Source: Gemmatimonadota bacterium (GTDB lineage Bacteria > Gemmatimonadota > Gemmatimonadetes > Gemmatimonadales > GWC2-71-9). Taken from it: DNA of 21,456 nucleotides. Below, piece by piece: positions 14,725 through 21,456 of the stretch. A program made the translations under genes and the position numbers. The notes under the pieces are model-generated. The model had not been told where the DNA came from, ran no database searches, and worked only from the letters and a program-made list of their open reading frames with translations. The DNA lies in NCBI GenBank assembly GCA_003221075.1, contig QHUF01000284.1, positions 1 through 21,456 on the forward strand. The letters run 5' to 3'. Positions within the stretch are counted from its first letter, which is position 1. The number at the start of each line of letters is the position of its first letter.

Positions 14725-15102
14725 GTGACGCTTGGCCGGTTGGTCGTCGCGTGGTCCCTGATCGTCATCTGCTTTGTCATGACGACCTTCGCAAGTGGCT
14801 ATGTCATCGCCAAGCTTACGCAACCGCCTCCTACCGGGCCGGTTTATACCGCCACTCGTCTGCGCGTATTGAGATGGCGTGTCATCGAAGCGGGTCTTTT
14901 GACGCTGCTCGCCTCGTTGTGGTTCGACTCATTGGGCAGCGGTGAGTGGTGGCTGCTCTTCCTTTTGCTGGGTGGGCTCGCGAGCGGCCCGAGGTGGGCT
15001 CGCCAGGATCCCGTGCCACACCGGGTCGTGATCTTGGGCACTTGTTTCGACATTGCCCGGTATCTTGTGGCCGGGTCTCTGCTCGCCTGGCGCCTCTCGT
15101 AA
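14725..15102 (+). CDS. Small multi-pass membrane protein, function unknown
   Basis: A 125-aa hydrophobic protein I do not recognise. Likely membrane segments are at about 6-30 (VVAWSLIVICFVMTTFASGYVIA), 54-70, 72-87 (GEWWLLFLLLGGLASG) and 98-122. Short charged loops lie between them (RLRVLRWR and PRWARQDPVPHR). No catalytic or transport motif stands out. The GTG start lies 1 nt after the stop of the preceding amidohydrolase, suggesting coupling, although no Shine-Dalgarno is seen. It ends 57 nt before the sigma-factor gene. Codon use is slightly less GC-biased than its neighbours. A role in the inner membrane is all that can be stated. Confidence 0.65.
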   Translation: MTLGRLVVAWSLIVICFVMTTFASGYVIAKLTQPPPTGPVYTATRLRVLRWRVIEAGLLTLLASLWFDSLGSGEWWLLFLLLGGLASGPRWARQDPVPHRVVILGTCFDIARYLVAGSLLAWRLS

Positions 15103-15114
15103 GTATCTTCCCCC

Positions 15115-15142
15115 TGTAAGGTTTCCTCACCGCCACACGTTT
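15115..15142 (+). promoter_or_regulatory. Possible ECF-type autoregulated promoter
   Basis: In the 57-nt gap before the sigma-factor gene the plus strand has TGTAAGG (15115-15121) and CGTTT (15138-15142) separated by 16 nt. The spacing and the -10-like CGT are typical of ECF-dependent promoters, which are often autoregulated. The -35-like element is not the usual GGAAC. Low-confidence motif. Confidence 0.3.
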
Positions 15143-15159
15143 CTCTTCTAGAGACTGCT

Positions 15160-15717
15160 GTGCCAGCACCAGAGCCATCGATTCCATCCAAGAATGAACG
15201 CTCGGACGACCCAGCGCTCGTTGAGCGCTTGTCCAACGGTGATCTGGAGGCGCTGGATGTCCTCTTCCATCGGTACGCGAGTGCGCTCTTGAATCTCGCG
15301 CGCCGAGTAACGGGATCATCCGTCGATGCGGAGGATGTCGTGCAGGATTTGTTCGTGGGTTTGCCAATGGCGGTTCGGCGCTACGCCGAGCGCGGCAGCT
15401 TCGGTGCGTGGTTGCGCACCGTGACGGTGCGGCTCGCTCTCGACCGCGTTCGGCGAGGCACCCGCCGGCATGAGGTCGCTCTCGATCTCGCCGGTGAGCA
15501 AGCCGCCTTGTCAGAAACGCCTGAAGTTCGGTGGGATATCGAAGGCGCCATCGCTGCGCTTCCTGACGACCTGCGAATGGTGTTCGTGCTGAAGGAGGTC
15601 GAGGGATTCTCCCACGCGGAGATCGGAAGGTTGCTCGGCATCCGCACGGGGACGAGCGAGGTGCGGTTGCACCGCGCGATGCGTGCGCTACGGCGTGCGT
15701 TGGGAGGTGGAGCGTGA
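15160..15717 (+). CDS. RNA polymerase sigma factor, ECF subfamily
   Basis: Alternative sigma-70-family factor of 185 aa, normal size for the ECF group. Sigma2 spans about 17-102: LVERLSNGDLEALDVLFHRY, the region 2.2 stretch DAEDVVQDLFVGL (56-68), and the region 2.4 stretch GSFGAWLRTVTVRLALDRVRR (79-99). Sigma4 spans about 125-180: IAALPDDLRMVFVLKEVEGFSHAEIGRLLGI, with a helix-turn-helix ending TGTSEVRLHRAMRALRRAL. It lacks the C-terminal SnoaL extension of ECF41 proteins. The GTG at 15160 was chosen; a weak GAGA lies upstream. The stop overlaps the next gene's GTG as GTGA, the usual arrangement of a sigma factor and its membrane anti-sigma regulator. The regulon is unknown. Confidence 0.93.
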   Translation: MPAPEPSIPSKNERSDDPALVERLSNGDLEALDVLFHRYASALLNLARRVTGSSVDAEDVVQDLFVGLPMAVRRYAERGSFGAWLRTVTVRLALDRVRRGTRRHEVALDLAGEQAALSETPEVRWDIEGAIAALPDDLRMVFVLKEVEGFSHAEIGRLLGIRTGTSEVRLHRAMRALRRALGGGA

Positions 15718-17720
15718 ACGATTCTTGGATCCGCGAGATGAAGGCGGCGATCGCGCGGTTGCCGACGGCAGCGGCGTCCCCTGAGCTGCTCGACCGCATT
15801 CACGAGCGCCTCGCTGCAAACGAGCACGTCATTCTGCCGCTCGCCGATCCGCGTCTTGCGTCAGCCCGCTGGCGAGTCGCCGCAGCAGCCGTTCTGGTTC
15901 TTGCAACAAGCGCAGGACTTTGGTTCGCCTGGCCCACGGCAACGCTGACGGCGGGCGATATCCAGGGCGAGCTTACGCTGACTCCGGGGACGCCGCGCGC
16001 CGGTCAGACGGTGCAGGTCGCTTATCGCGCGCCCAGCACCCTTATCGGCCGCGACCGGCTCATCCTCAGAGCGCGTTTCCGCAGCACGCGTGACGACGCC
16101 TACCAGCGCACGACGAGCCAGGTAGTCGCCGCCCAGCTGACGCGCGCCGGCGGCGGATTGTTCCGAACCACCCTTCGCTTGCCGAACTCCGTCGTGTACG
16201 CCGCCTTCGCGGTGGAGGACGCGGACGGCCGCATCGTTGACAGCAATGGGCGTCGCTTGTGGGAACTGCTGGTCCACGACGCCGAGGGCCGGCCGACGTT
16301 CGACGCCCTGATGCAGCGTGAAAACGACATGATGGGTCGGAACTGGGAAGAGGGCTACGAGACGGCGCGTCAGTTGGCGGCCCTGTATCCCGACCGCGTC
16401 GGCAGCTGGTCGAACCTGTTCTTTTACGAGAAGAACGTGCTCGGCCAATCGCACCTGGACAGCGCTCTCGACGGACACCGGACCCGCCTGAAGGCCTTTC
16501 ACGACCGGCTCGCGCGTCGCGCGTCCCTCACAGTCGACGACCTCGGCGACATGTTCTGGTACGCCATGGACGTGGGAGACAGCGTCCGCGAGGCGTTTTG
16601 GCGCAGTCGCCTGGAGCGAGAGGCACCCACGTCGCCATTAGCCGTCCAAAATCGCGCGCTCGCCATCGGGGCTCGCGCGTGGAAGGACAAGGACTCCGTG
16701 CGGGCGCTGGCCGACTTGGACCGCCTGTGGGACGAAGCAGGTCCGGCACACGGCAACCTGGTCTACGTGGGGTGGAGCATGGCGCAGCGCGTGGGAGATT
16801 CCGCGGGCCTCGTGCGCTGGTCGGCTCACTACCTCGTGATGAACCCACGCGATTCTTCGTGGATTGCTACCGTGTTCACGCGCTTTCCTGCCCTCCGCGA
16901 GGAGGGAATGCAGCGGTTGCGCCGCCACCTCCAGGGTCTTGAGATGCTGCACGACTCGCGACGAGCGCTCGAGCGCACTGTCGAGGAGCAGCGTGCCGTC
17001 GACGCCGCGAGCGCGCGCCAGATTCTGGTCGCGTTGGGCGACGCGCTGGTGGCGAGCGGACGAACGACGGCGGGCCTCGACACACTCAAACTCGCCGTGC
17101 GTGAAGGCTGGGACGTTTCACTGTTCCGTCGCGTCGCTGAGATCGAGCGTTCGAGCGGCGACACGGCAGGGGCGCTCCGATTGCTCGCGCTCGCGGCCGC
17201 CGACCCCGCCACGGAGGAGCCCACCGGGGCCTCGGTCGACTCCGCCGCGTGGGCGCGACTGCTGCAGGACGGCCGCGGCGAGATGCGCCGGCGGCTGCTG
17301 GACATGGCCGTGCGCCGAGGCCTCCCCCCGGCAGTGCGGCTCGAAGCAGCGGGTGGCAGCGCGGCGCGCCTCGACAGTCTCACGCGCGATCACGTGACGT
17401 TTGTCGCCTTCTGGTCCCGCCATTGCGGCCCGTCCTTGAAGGAGCTGCCGGCGTTGGAGCGTTTGATCACGCGACTGCGGCAACAGGGTGTTGCCATCGT
17501 GACGATTACCGACGACGAGCGCGTCTCGGACGACCTCCAGCGATTTCTCGCGGATCAGAAACTCACATTCCCCGTCTACGCCGACCCATGGCGGGAGGCG
17601 AGCCGCGCCTTCAGCCAGTGGGGCACACCCTCCTATTTCGTCCTCGACGCTGATGGGCTCGTGCGCTTCGAGGACCGGGAGCTGAACCACATTCCCGCGG
17701 AGGTTGCCGTCCTGCAGTAG
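15714..17720 (+). CDS. Membrane protein with anti-sigma-like N-terminus, helical-repeat region and thioredoxin-like C-terminus
   Basis: A 668-aa protein encoded in translational overlap with the sigma factor. Residues 1-50 are cytosolic and helical (LPTAAASPELLDRIHERLAANEHVILP), in the position of an anti-sigma domain but without the HxxxCxxC zinc motif. One transmembrane helix follows (about 53-73). A beta-rich region (about 80-190) has Ig-like character (LTLTPGTPRAGQTVQVAYR). A long alpha-helical region (about 200-540) resembles TPR repeats. The C-terminus (560-668) is TlpA/AhpC-like thioredoxin: FWSRHCGPSLKELP with active site CGPS (571-574), and cis-Pro639 in WGTPSYFVLDADG. The second active-site Cys is Ser, so it may form mixed disulfides rather than act as a dithiol oxidoreductase. 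Predicted topology puts the thioredoxin domain outside the membrane. Coupling redox or folding state to the sigma factor is inferred. Confidence 0.82.
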   Translation: MNDSWIREMKAAIARLPTAAASPELLDRIHERLAANEHVILPLADPRLASARWRVAAAAVLVLATSAGLWFAWPTATLTAGDIQGELTLTPGTPRAGQTVQVAYRAPSTLIGRDRLILRARFRSTRDDAYQRTTSQVVAAQLTRAGGGLFRTTLRLPNSVVYAAFAVEDADGRIVDSNGRRLWELLVHDAEGRPTFDALMQRENDMMGRNWEEGYETARQLAALYPDRVGSWSNLFFYEKNVLGQSHLDSALDGHRTRLKAFHDRLARRASLTVDDLGDMFWYAMDVGDSVREAFWRSRLEREAPTSPLAVQNRALAIGARAWKDKDSVRALADLDRLWDEAGPAHGNLVYVGWSMAQRVGDSAGLVRWSAHYLVMNPRDSSWIATVFTRFPALREEGMQRLRRHLQGLEMLHDSRRALERTVEEQRAVDAASARQILVALGDALVASGRTTAGLDTLKLAVREGWDVSLFRRVAEIERSSGDTAGALRLLALAAADPATEEPTGASVDSAAWARLLQDGRGEMRRRLLDMAVRRGLPPAVRLEAAGGSAARLDSLTRDHVTFVAFWSRHCGPSLKELPALERLITRLRQQGVAIVTITDDERVSDDLQRFLADQKLTFPVYADPWREASRAFSQWGTPSYFVLDADGLVRFEDRELNHIPAEVAVLQ

Positions 17721-17742
17721 TTCCCTCCATCTTCCGCGCACG

Positions 17743-18798
17743 ATGTCGACGCAATCGATCGTGCGGCTGACCAGCTACTCGCACGGCGCCGGCTGAGCCT
17801 GCAAGCTCGGCCCTGCCGAGTTGGCGCAGGTCTTGCGCCACGTGCCCACCATCACCGATCCACGCATCCTCGTCGACGCTTCGACGCGGGACGACGCCGC
17901 CGTGTACCAGTTGACGCCGGATCGCGCCATCGTCGCCACCGTGGATTTCTTCACCCCGATTGTGGACGATGCCTACGACTTTGGCAGAATCGCCGCTGCC
18001 AATGCGTTCTCGGACGTGTACGCGATGGGGGCGACACCGCTGCTCGCGCTGAATCTGGTCGGCTGGCCGCGCGACAAGCTGCCCTACGAGCTGCTGGGCG
18101 ACGTGCTGCGCGGCGGCGCCGAAATCGCCAAAGAAGCGGGCGCCTTCGTGCTCGGCGGCCATTCCGTGGACGACCCAGAGCCCAAGTACGGCATGGTCGC
18201 GATCGGTGAGGTGCATCCCCACCGCATCGTCACGCTCGCGCGCGCGCGGGCCGGGGACGCGCTCGTGCTCACCAAGCCGATCGGGACTGGTGTGCTCACG
18301 ACCGCGTTGAAACGGGATCTTGCAACTGCGCCAGACATCAGCGCCGCAGTGAAATCGATGGCAACGTTGAACGCCGGCGCGGCTCGCGCGATGCGAGCGA
18401 CGGGGGGAGGCGTACACGCCGCCACTGACGTGACCGGATTCGGACTGCTGGGCCATTTGCACAACATGCTGGCGGCGAGCGGGCTGGCGGCGGAGATCGA
18501 CGCCGCTGCTGTCCCGCTCTTCCCCAACGCCGTCGCGCTCGTCGAGCGCGGCGCGATTCCGGGCGGGACCCAACGCAACCGCGACGCGCTGTCACCTGAG
18601 GTAACGTTCGCCGCCGGAGTCCCTGAGCCGATTCGCGTCCTGCTGTTCGATGCGCAGACGTCGGGTGGCCTGTTGATCGCGGTGGATCCCGATCGCGCCG
18701 GCGCGCTGCTGGCCGCATTGGAACGGGAAGGAACGCCGGCCGCCGTCAAGATCGGCCGCCTCGCGCGCGGCGTGGCCGGCGCGATCACGGTGACGTGA
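17743..18798 (+). CDS. selD: Selenophosphate synthetase containing selenocysteine (in-frame TGA)
   Basis: Selenide, water dikinase: makes selenophosphate from selenide and ATP for selenocysteine and selenouridine synthesis. The gene reads through a TGA at 17794-17796. From the ATG at 17743 the protein begins MSTQSIVRLTSYSHGAG, then Sec18, then ACKLGP, matching the catalytic G-A-G-[C/U]-x-C-K loop, with the essential Lys at 21. Translation then continues in the same frame to 18798 (351 aa). Other family landmarks are DDAAVY, VDFFTPIVDD, the AAANAFSDVYAMGA stretch, GGHSVDDPEPKYG, TDVTGFGLLGHL and QTSGGLL. Calling only the part after the TGA (TTG at 17821) would remove the active site. A SECIS-like hairpin follows the TGA. 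selA, selB and selC are not in the window. It starts 22 nt after the thioredoxin-fusion gene and ends 1 nt before the next. Confidence 0.95.
17794..17832 (+). promoter_or_regulatory. Candidate bacterial SECIS element following the selD UGA
   Basis: Starts at the UGA codon. Lower stem: CCTGC (17798-17802) pairs with GCAGG (17826-17830). After an internal loop (AAG / TTGGC), the upper stem CTCGGC (17806-17811) pairs with GCCGAG (17815-17820), closing a CCT loop. The apical loop lies about 15 nt after the UGA, the spacing expected for SelB-dependent bacterial SECIS hairpins such as fdhF. The loop lacks the GU often seen in E. coli-type elements. Confidence 0.6.
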
Positions 18799-18799
18799 A

Positions 18800-19048
18800 A
18801 TGCCCGGACGCCCGCCGGCGATTCCCGAATACCGCTCCCTGACGCCCGACGCGCTCGATGCGCTCGAGCGGGCCGTGCGCGAGCGGCGGCGGGTAGCGCT
18901 GCGGCGCCGCGGCACCGAATATGTCGTGGTGGCGGAACGCCTGGAAACGAGTGGACGGGATGATGTTCTGGCGGGACGGCTTCCGATGACCGGCGAGCTG
19001 ATCACGTTTCGACTTCGCGACCTGGAGACCTTCGCGGTGCTCCCCTGA
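18800..19048 (+). CDS. Small basic hypothetical protein
   Basis: An 82-aa protein I cannot assign to a named family. It has an N-terminal helix (LTPDALDALERAVRERRRVAL), then strands RRRGTEYVVVAERLE, a variable loop, and GELITFRLRDLETFAVLP. The order of helix, basic strand and terminal F-R-L-R-D-L-E-x-F-x-V-L strand faintly recalls the small SH3-like barrel of WYL domains, but it is too short and too divergent to claim. The ATG lies 1 nt after the selD stop, suggesting coupled translation and possibly a shared function with SelD. It ends 16 nt before the universal stress protein gene. Confidence 0.65.
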   Translation: MPGRPPAIPEYRSLTPDALDALERAVRERRRVALRRRGTEYVVVAERLETSGRDDVLAGRLPMTGELITFRLRDLETFAVLP

Positions 19049-19064
19049 GCGCCGCTAACCAATC

Positions 19065-19820
19065 GTGTTTACACGCCTGCTGGTGGGTCTGGACGGCAGC
19101 CCCAACGCCGACGAGGCGCTGGAGCAGGCGGTCCATCTCGGCCTGCGGTTCAAGGCCAAGCTGGTGGTCGTGCATGTGAAAGAGACGCACCGGCCGGGCC
19201 AGCGCGCGTCCGACTCCGGCGCGCTGCTGCAGCGGGCGGAGGAGCGGGTGAAGGACGCCGGGCTCCAAGTGGAGACGATCCTCAAGCATGGCGACCCCGA
19301 TACCGAGCTGGCGGCGCTCGCGCACGACGTCGATACGGTGCTCGTGGGTCGCCGCGGCCGGACATCGCCGGCCGACGTCCTCGGCAGGACGGTCAAGTCG
19401 TTGATCCGCATCGCGGAACGGTCGGTCATCGTGTGCGGCAGCAAGCCGTCGCCCATGCAATCCTGCGCCATCGCCTACGATGGCCGGGAGACGTCGCAAC
19501 GCGCGCTGGCGCTCGTCGCGCGCTTCGCGAGCGTCACACACAGCACGGTCCACGTGATTCACGCGACGGTCGATCCGTCGATCGGCACGATGGTCATCGG
19601 CGAGGCCGAAGCGATGCTGTCGCTGCAGGGCGTCGCGTTCGTCACGCACCTCGAGCCCGGCACGCCCGGTGCGGCCGTGGCGCGCGTGATCGAGCGAACC
19701 CAATGCGATGCCCTGTTCGCGGGCGCCCATGTCGGGTCGGGACGCCACAGCGATGTGAAGGTCTCGCACGCCGAGGAGATCCTGCTGCACACCGACATTC
19801 CGGTGGTCATCCAGCCGTGA
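19065..19820 (+). CDS. Tandem universal stress protein (UspA family)
   Basis: Two UspA domains in 251 aa, cytosolic. Domain 1 (about 1-125) starts with MFTRLLVGLDGSPNADEALE, with Asp10 at the family nucleotide-binding position and a G95-x2-G98-x8-G107-R-T loop. This is close to the ATP-binding G-2x-G-9x-G-[S/T] motif but one residue shorter, so ATP binding is uncertain. Domain 2 (about 132-251, starting CAIAYDGRETSQRALAL) keeps the fold but has a degraded loop (AGAHVGSGRHSD). Tandem Usp proteins typically aid survival under starvation, redox or DNA-damage stress, often by binding nucleotides. The GTG start at 19065 follows a 16-nt gap. Its stop overlaps the RNase H-like gene as GTGA. Confidence 0.9.
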   Translation: MFTRLLVGLDGSPNADEALEQAVHLGLRFKAKLVVVHVKETHRPGQRASDSGALLQRAEERVKDAGLQVETILKHGDPDTELAALAHDVDTVLVGRRGRTSPADVLGRTVKSLIRIAERSVIVCGSKPSPMQSCAIAYDGRETSQRALALVARFASVTHSTVHVIHATVDPSIGTMVIGEAEAMLSLQGVAFVTHLEPGTPGAAVARVIERTQCDALFAGAHVGSGRHSDVKVSHAEEILLHTDIPVVIQP

Positions 19821-20398
19821 CCACGCCGTTCGTGCTCGTGCATGCGGATGAAAGCTGCCTCGGCAACGATTCCACCAAGCCGAGCCGGGGAGGCAACGCC
19901 GCGTTGATCGAGGCGCCGGCGGGAGACAGTGTGGCGCGGTGGGATTTCTACGAATGCTCGCCGCAAACGACGAACAACAAGATGGCGCTGGCGGGCGCGA
20001 TCGCCGCGCTGGAATGGATCCGCCGCCAATGGCGCCACGCGCTGGTCCATTTCGTCTCCGACTCCGAGTATCTGGTGAAGGGGATGAGCGAGTGGCGCAG
20101 AGACTGGAAGACTCGGGGCTGGCGGCGCAAAACGGGCGCGCTCGAAAATGCCGAGCTGTGGCAGAAGCTCGATCAGGTCGATGCCGCGCACACCGTGGAG
20201 TGGCGCTGGGTCCGCGGACACAACGAGCACGTCAAGAACGAGTATGCGAACGCCCTCGCGATTCGCGCCGCCGACCAGCAAGAGCGGTCCAATGGCCTGA
20301 TTCCGTCGGGCTTCGATACCTGGCTCGCGCAGCAGCGGGCGCGCGGCAAATACGTGGACTTCGACCCCGACAAGGAGTTGCATGAGCGGAGCAAGTAA
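19817..20398 (+). CDS. RNase HI-like protein with degenerate active site
   Basis: A 193-aa RNase H-fold protein; RNase HI cleaves RNA in RNA-DNA hybrids. Family landmarks are HADESCLGN (D11, equivalent to E. coli Asp10), TTNNKMALAGAIAALE (51-66), FVSDSEYLVKGMSEW with D82 (Asp70), WRWVRGHNEH with H135 (His124), and NEYANAL. The catalytic Glu48 position is Ala57 (NNKMAL in place of NRMEL), and the Asp134 position is Asn145. Two of the four DEDD residues are therefore changed, and hydrolysis is probably weak or lost. It carries an unassigned C-terminal tail of about 40 residues (SNGLIPSGFDTWLAQQRARG). The GTG start overlaps the Usp stop by 4 nt. Upstream in-frame sequence belongs to a shadow frame of the Usp gene and is not counted. 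Confidence 0.82.
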   Translation: MTTPFVLVHADESCLGNDSTKPSRGGNAALIEAPAGDSVARWDFYECSPQTTNNKMALAGAIAALEWIRRQWRHALVHFVSDSEYLVKGMSEWRRDWKTRGWRRKTGALENAELWQKLDQVDAAHTVEWRWVRGHNEHVKNEYANALAIRAADQQERSNGLIPSGFDTWLAQQRARGKYVDFDPDKELHERSK

Positions 20399-20867
20399 GG
20401 ACCACCTGCTGGCCGCCGATCCGTCAGTCCCCGTCGACCGGATACCGCTCTACGAGGTGTACATGCGCATGGCGGAGGAGCTGGCCAAACGCTCGACGTG
20501 CGTGCGCCTGCAGGTGGGAACGGTCGTCACCGACCAGCGGCTCGAGAACGTCCTCGCGATCGGATACAACGGCAACGCGCGCGGTCTCCCCAACAAGTGC
20601 GACTCGGCGGTGCCGGGCAACTGCGGCTGCATTCATTCGGAGATGAACGCGCTCGTGAAGGCACCGGGCAACGTGGGCGACAAGGTCGTATTCGTCAGCG
20701 CGTCGCCGTGCGTCATGTGCGCGAAGTTGATCATCAACTCCGGCGTCACCCACGTGTTTTATCGCAAGGCGTATCGGGATCCGTCGGGGGTCGAAGTGCT
20801 GCAACAAGGCGGCGTCGTGCCGGTCCTGTACGACCGGTGGATGAACGCGTGGAGAAATGGTTCCTAG
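20382..20867 (+). CDS. dCMP deaminase family protein (ComEB-like)
   Basis: A 161-aa zinc cytidine/deoxycytidylate deaminase; dCMP deaminase converts dCMP to dUMP for thymidylate synthesis. Zinc and catalytic motifs are intact: CIHSEMNAL (H85, E87) and SPCVMC (C110, C113), followed by AKLIINSGVTHVFYRKAYRD, the typical dCMP deaminase continuation. The substrate-binding GYNG motif (61-64) and the Cys-rich CDSAVPGNCGC segment (73-83) are present. The length matches ComEB-type proteins. AAGGAG (20372-20377) 4 nt upstream supports the ATG at 20382, which overlaps the RNase H-like gene by 17 nt. The next gene starts 3 nt after its stop, so the genes are probably co-expressed. Assigning dCMP rather than another nucleotide relies on family resemblance. 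Confidence 0.92.
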   Translation: MSGASKDHLLAADPSVPVDRIPLYEVYMRMAEELAKRSTCVRLQVGTVVTDQRLENVLAIGYNGNARGLPNKCDSAVPGNCGCIHSEMNALVKAPGNVGDKVVFVSASPCVMCAKLIINSGVTHVFYRKAYRDPSGVEVLQQGGVVPVLYDRWMNAWRNGS

Positions 20868-20870
20868 CTG

Positions 20871-21456
20871 ATGGACGAGCTCGACCGCCTCTTCGGCCTG
20901 CTCGTCGCGGCGCTCGCCCGCGAAACGCGCGTCGCCGTTCCCTTTCCCGCCGCCGATGTCTACGAACGGCTCGTCCCGTATCGCTCCAACCGGTCGCGGC
21001 TGAATGTCGCGACCCATCAGGACTACGAGATGGCGGTGCTGAGGCTCCTTGCGGGAGAGCGCAACTACGTGCAGCTCGAGCCGGAGAACGTGCGCGAAGC
21101 GATGCAGCGCGAGATCGCGACCATCAATCCGGATCCCGCGTACTTCCGCAGCTTCCCGGAGGCCCAGGTGATGGTGAACGGCCGCGCTGCCGAGCGCGCG
21201 CTGCTCGCCGATCGCGCGTACGCCCCCCCCGCTCCCCCCGGGGCCCCGGAGCAAGAAGACGAGGACCTGGTGGATACGACGGGCGAGAATCCCGTCCCGA
21301 TGCCCTTCGTCCCGCCCACCGCATTCCGGGCGCCCTCACCGAAGCCCAAGGATCCGCTCGTTCCGGATCAGTGCGAGTACTGTGGCGGCGTGTTACCCGC
21401 GAAGCGCGAGGCCCGCTTCTGCCCCCATTGCGGGCAACCACGCGAAGGGGATCTGC
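20871..21456 (+). CDS. C-terminal zinc-ribbon protein, function unknown (3' partial)
   Basis: Open at the right edge; 195 codons are visible. The N-terminal 100 residues are helical with no family I recognise (MDELDRLFGLLVAALARETR, then LVPYRSNRSRLNVATHQDYE and NYVQLEPENVREAMQREI). A low-complexity Pro/Ala/Glu linker follows (about 120-165: APPAPPGAPEQEDEDLVD). Then comes a zinc ribbon with CEYCGG and FCPHCG, a paired C-x2-C set close to the window end. This ribbon type is often a protein-interaction or regulatory module. The ATG is 3 nt after the deaminase stop. The shape is that of a small regulatory or scaffold protein; nothing more can be said from the visible part. Confidence 0.7.
   Translation, partial: MDELDRLFGLLVAALARETRVAVPFPAADVYERLVPYRSNRSRLNVATHQDYEMAVLRLLAGERNYVQLEPENVREAMQREIATINPDPAYFRSFPEAQVMVNGRAAERALLADRAYAPPAPPGAPEQEDEDLVDTTGENPVPMPFVPPTAFRAPSPKPKDPLVPDQCEYCGGVLPAKREARFCPHCGQPREGDL

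Noticed and set aside
17821..18798. selD starting at TTG 17821 without the upstream TGA
   Set aside because: It would lack the G-A-G-x-x-C-K catalytic loop; the upstream frame supplies it perfectly across one TGA, so Sec readthrough is better than a truncated or frameshifted gene.
19433..19816. Upstream extension of the RNase H-like frame
   Set aside because: Lies inside the universal stress protein gene in another frame; the GTG at 19817 gives the correct RNase H start.
1..21456. CRISPR array, insertion sequence, prophage or rRNA
   Set aside because: No spaced direct repeats, transposase, integrase, terminal inverted repeats or rRNA stretches were seen on either strand.

Overview
The window comes from a high-GC bacterial chromosome. 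GTG starts are common (about half the genes) and the genes are packed with 1-17 nt overlaps. Ig-like (BIG2) plus PD40 proteins, zinc-ribbon Ser/Thr kinases, lipoprotein amidohydrolases and a Lys-rich histone H1-like protein together suggest a soil/sediment bacterium of the Gemmatimonadota or a related phylum. That placement is inference: there is no rRNA or other phylogenetic marker apart from GyrA.

Layout. Two gene blocks diverge from a 175-nt intergenic region (10707-10881). The minus-strand block (10706 down to 1) holds a secreted BIG2/PD40 surface protein, a zinc-type quinone oxidoreductase, and a tightly overlapping cassette: gyrA, threonine dehydratase-like enzyme, response regulator-GAF-GGDEF diguanylate cyclase, zinc-ribbon Ser/Thr kinase, dehydrogenase E1-alpha subunit, and the 5' end of a secreted M1-peptidase-like protein. 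A plausible sigma70 promoter sits in the AT-rich gap in front of gyrA. A five-tract G-quadruplex motif abuts the start codon of the oxidoreductase.

The plus-strand block (10882 to 21456) starts with the H1-like protein and a long hairpin. Next come a lipoprotein cluster (NTF2-like protein, two amidohydrolases, small membrane protein) and an ECF sigma factor coupled to a membrane protein with an anti-sigma-like N-terminus and a periplasmic thioredoxin-like domain. The block ends with a selenium/nucleotide group: selD, a small hypothetical protein, a tandem universal stress protein, a degenerate RNase HI, a dCMP deaminase and an open-ended zinc-ribbon protein.

Most notable. (1) selD has an in-frame TGA (17794-17796) exactly where the catalytic Cys/Sec belongs, followed by a SECIS-like stem-loop, so it is very probably a selenocysteine-containing selenophosphate synthetase whose true start is 17743. 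(2) The sigma factor/thioredoxin-fused membrane partner pair (15160-17720) looks like a candidate envelope redox- or stress-sensing system with a CGPS active-site variant. (3) Several enzymes lack canonical active-site residues: the RNase HI (Glu to Ala, Asp to Asn), the D-aminoacylase-like lipoprotein (no HxH), and GyrA with Val at the quinolone position. (4) Four tandem 8-bp units lie in a signal-peptide coding region and could produce frameshift phase variation.
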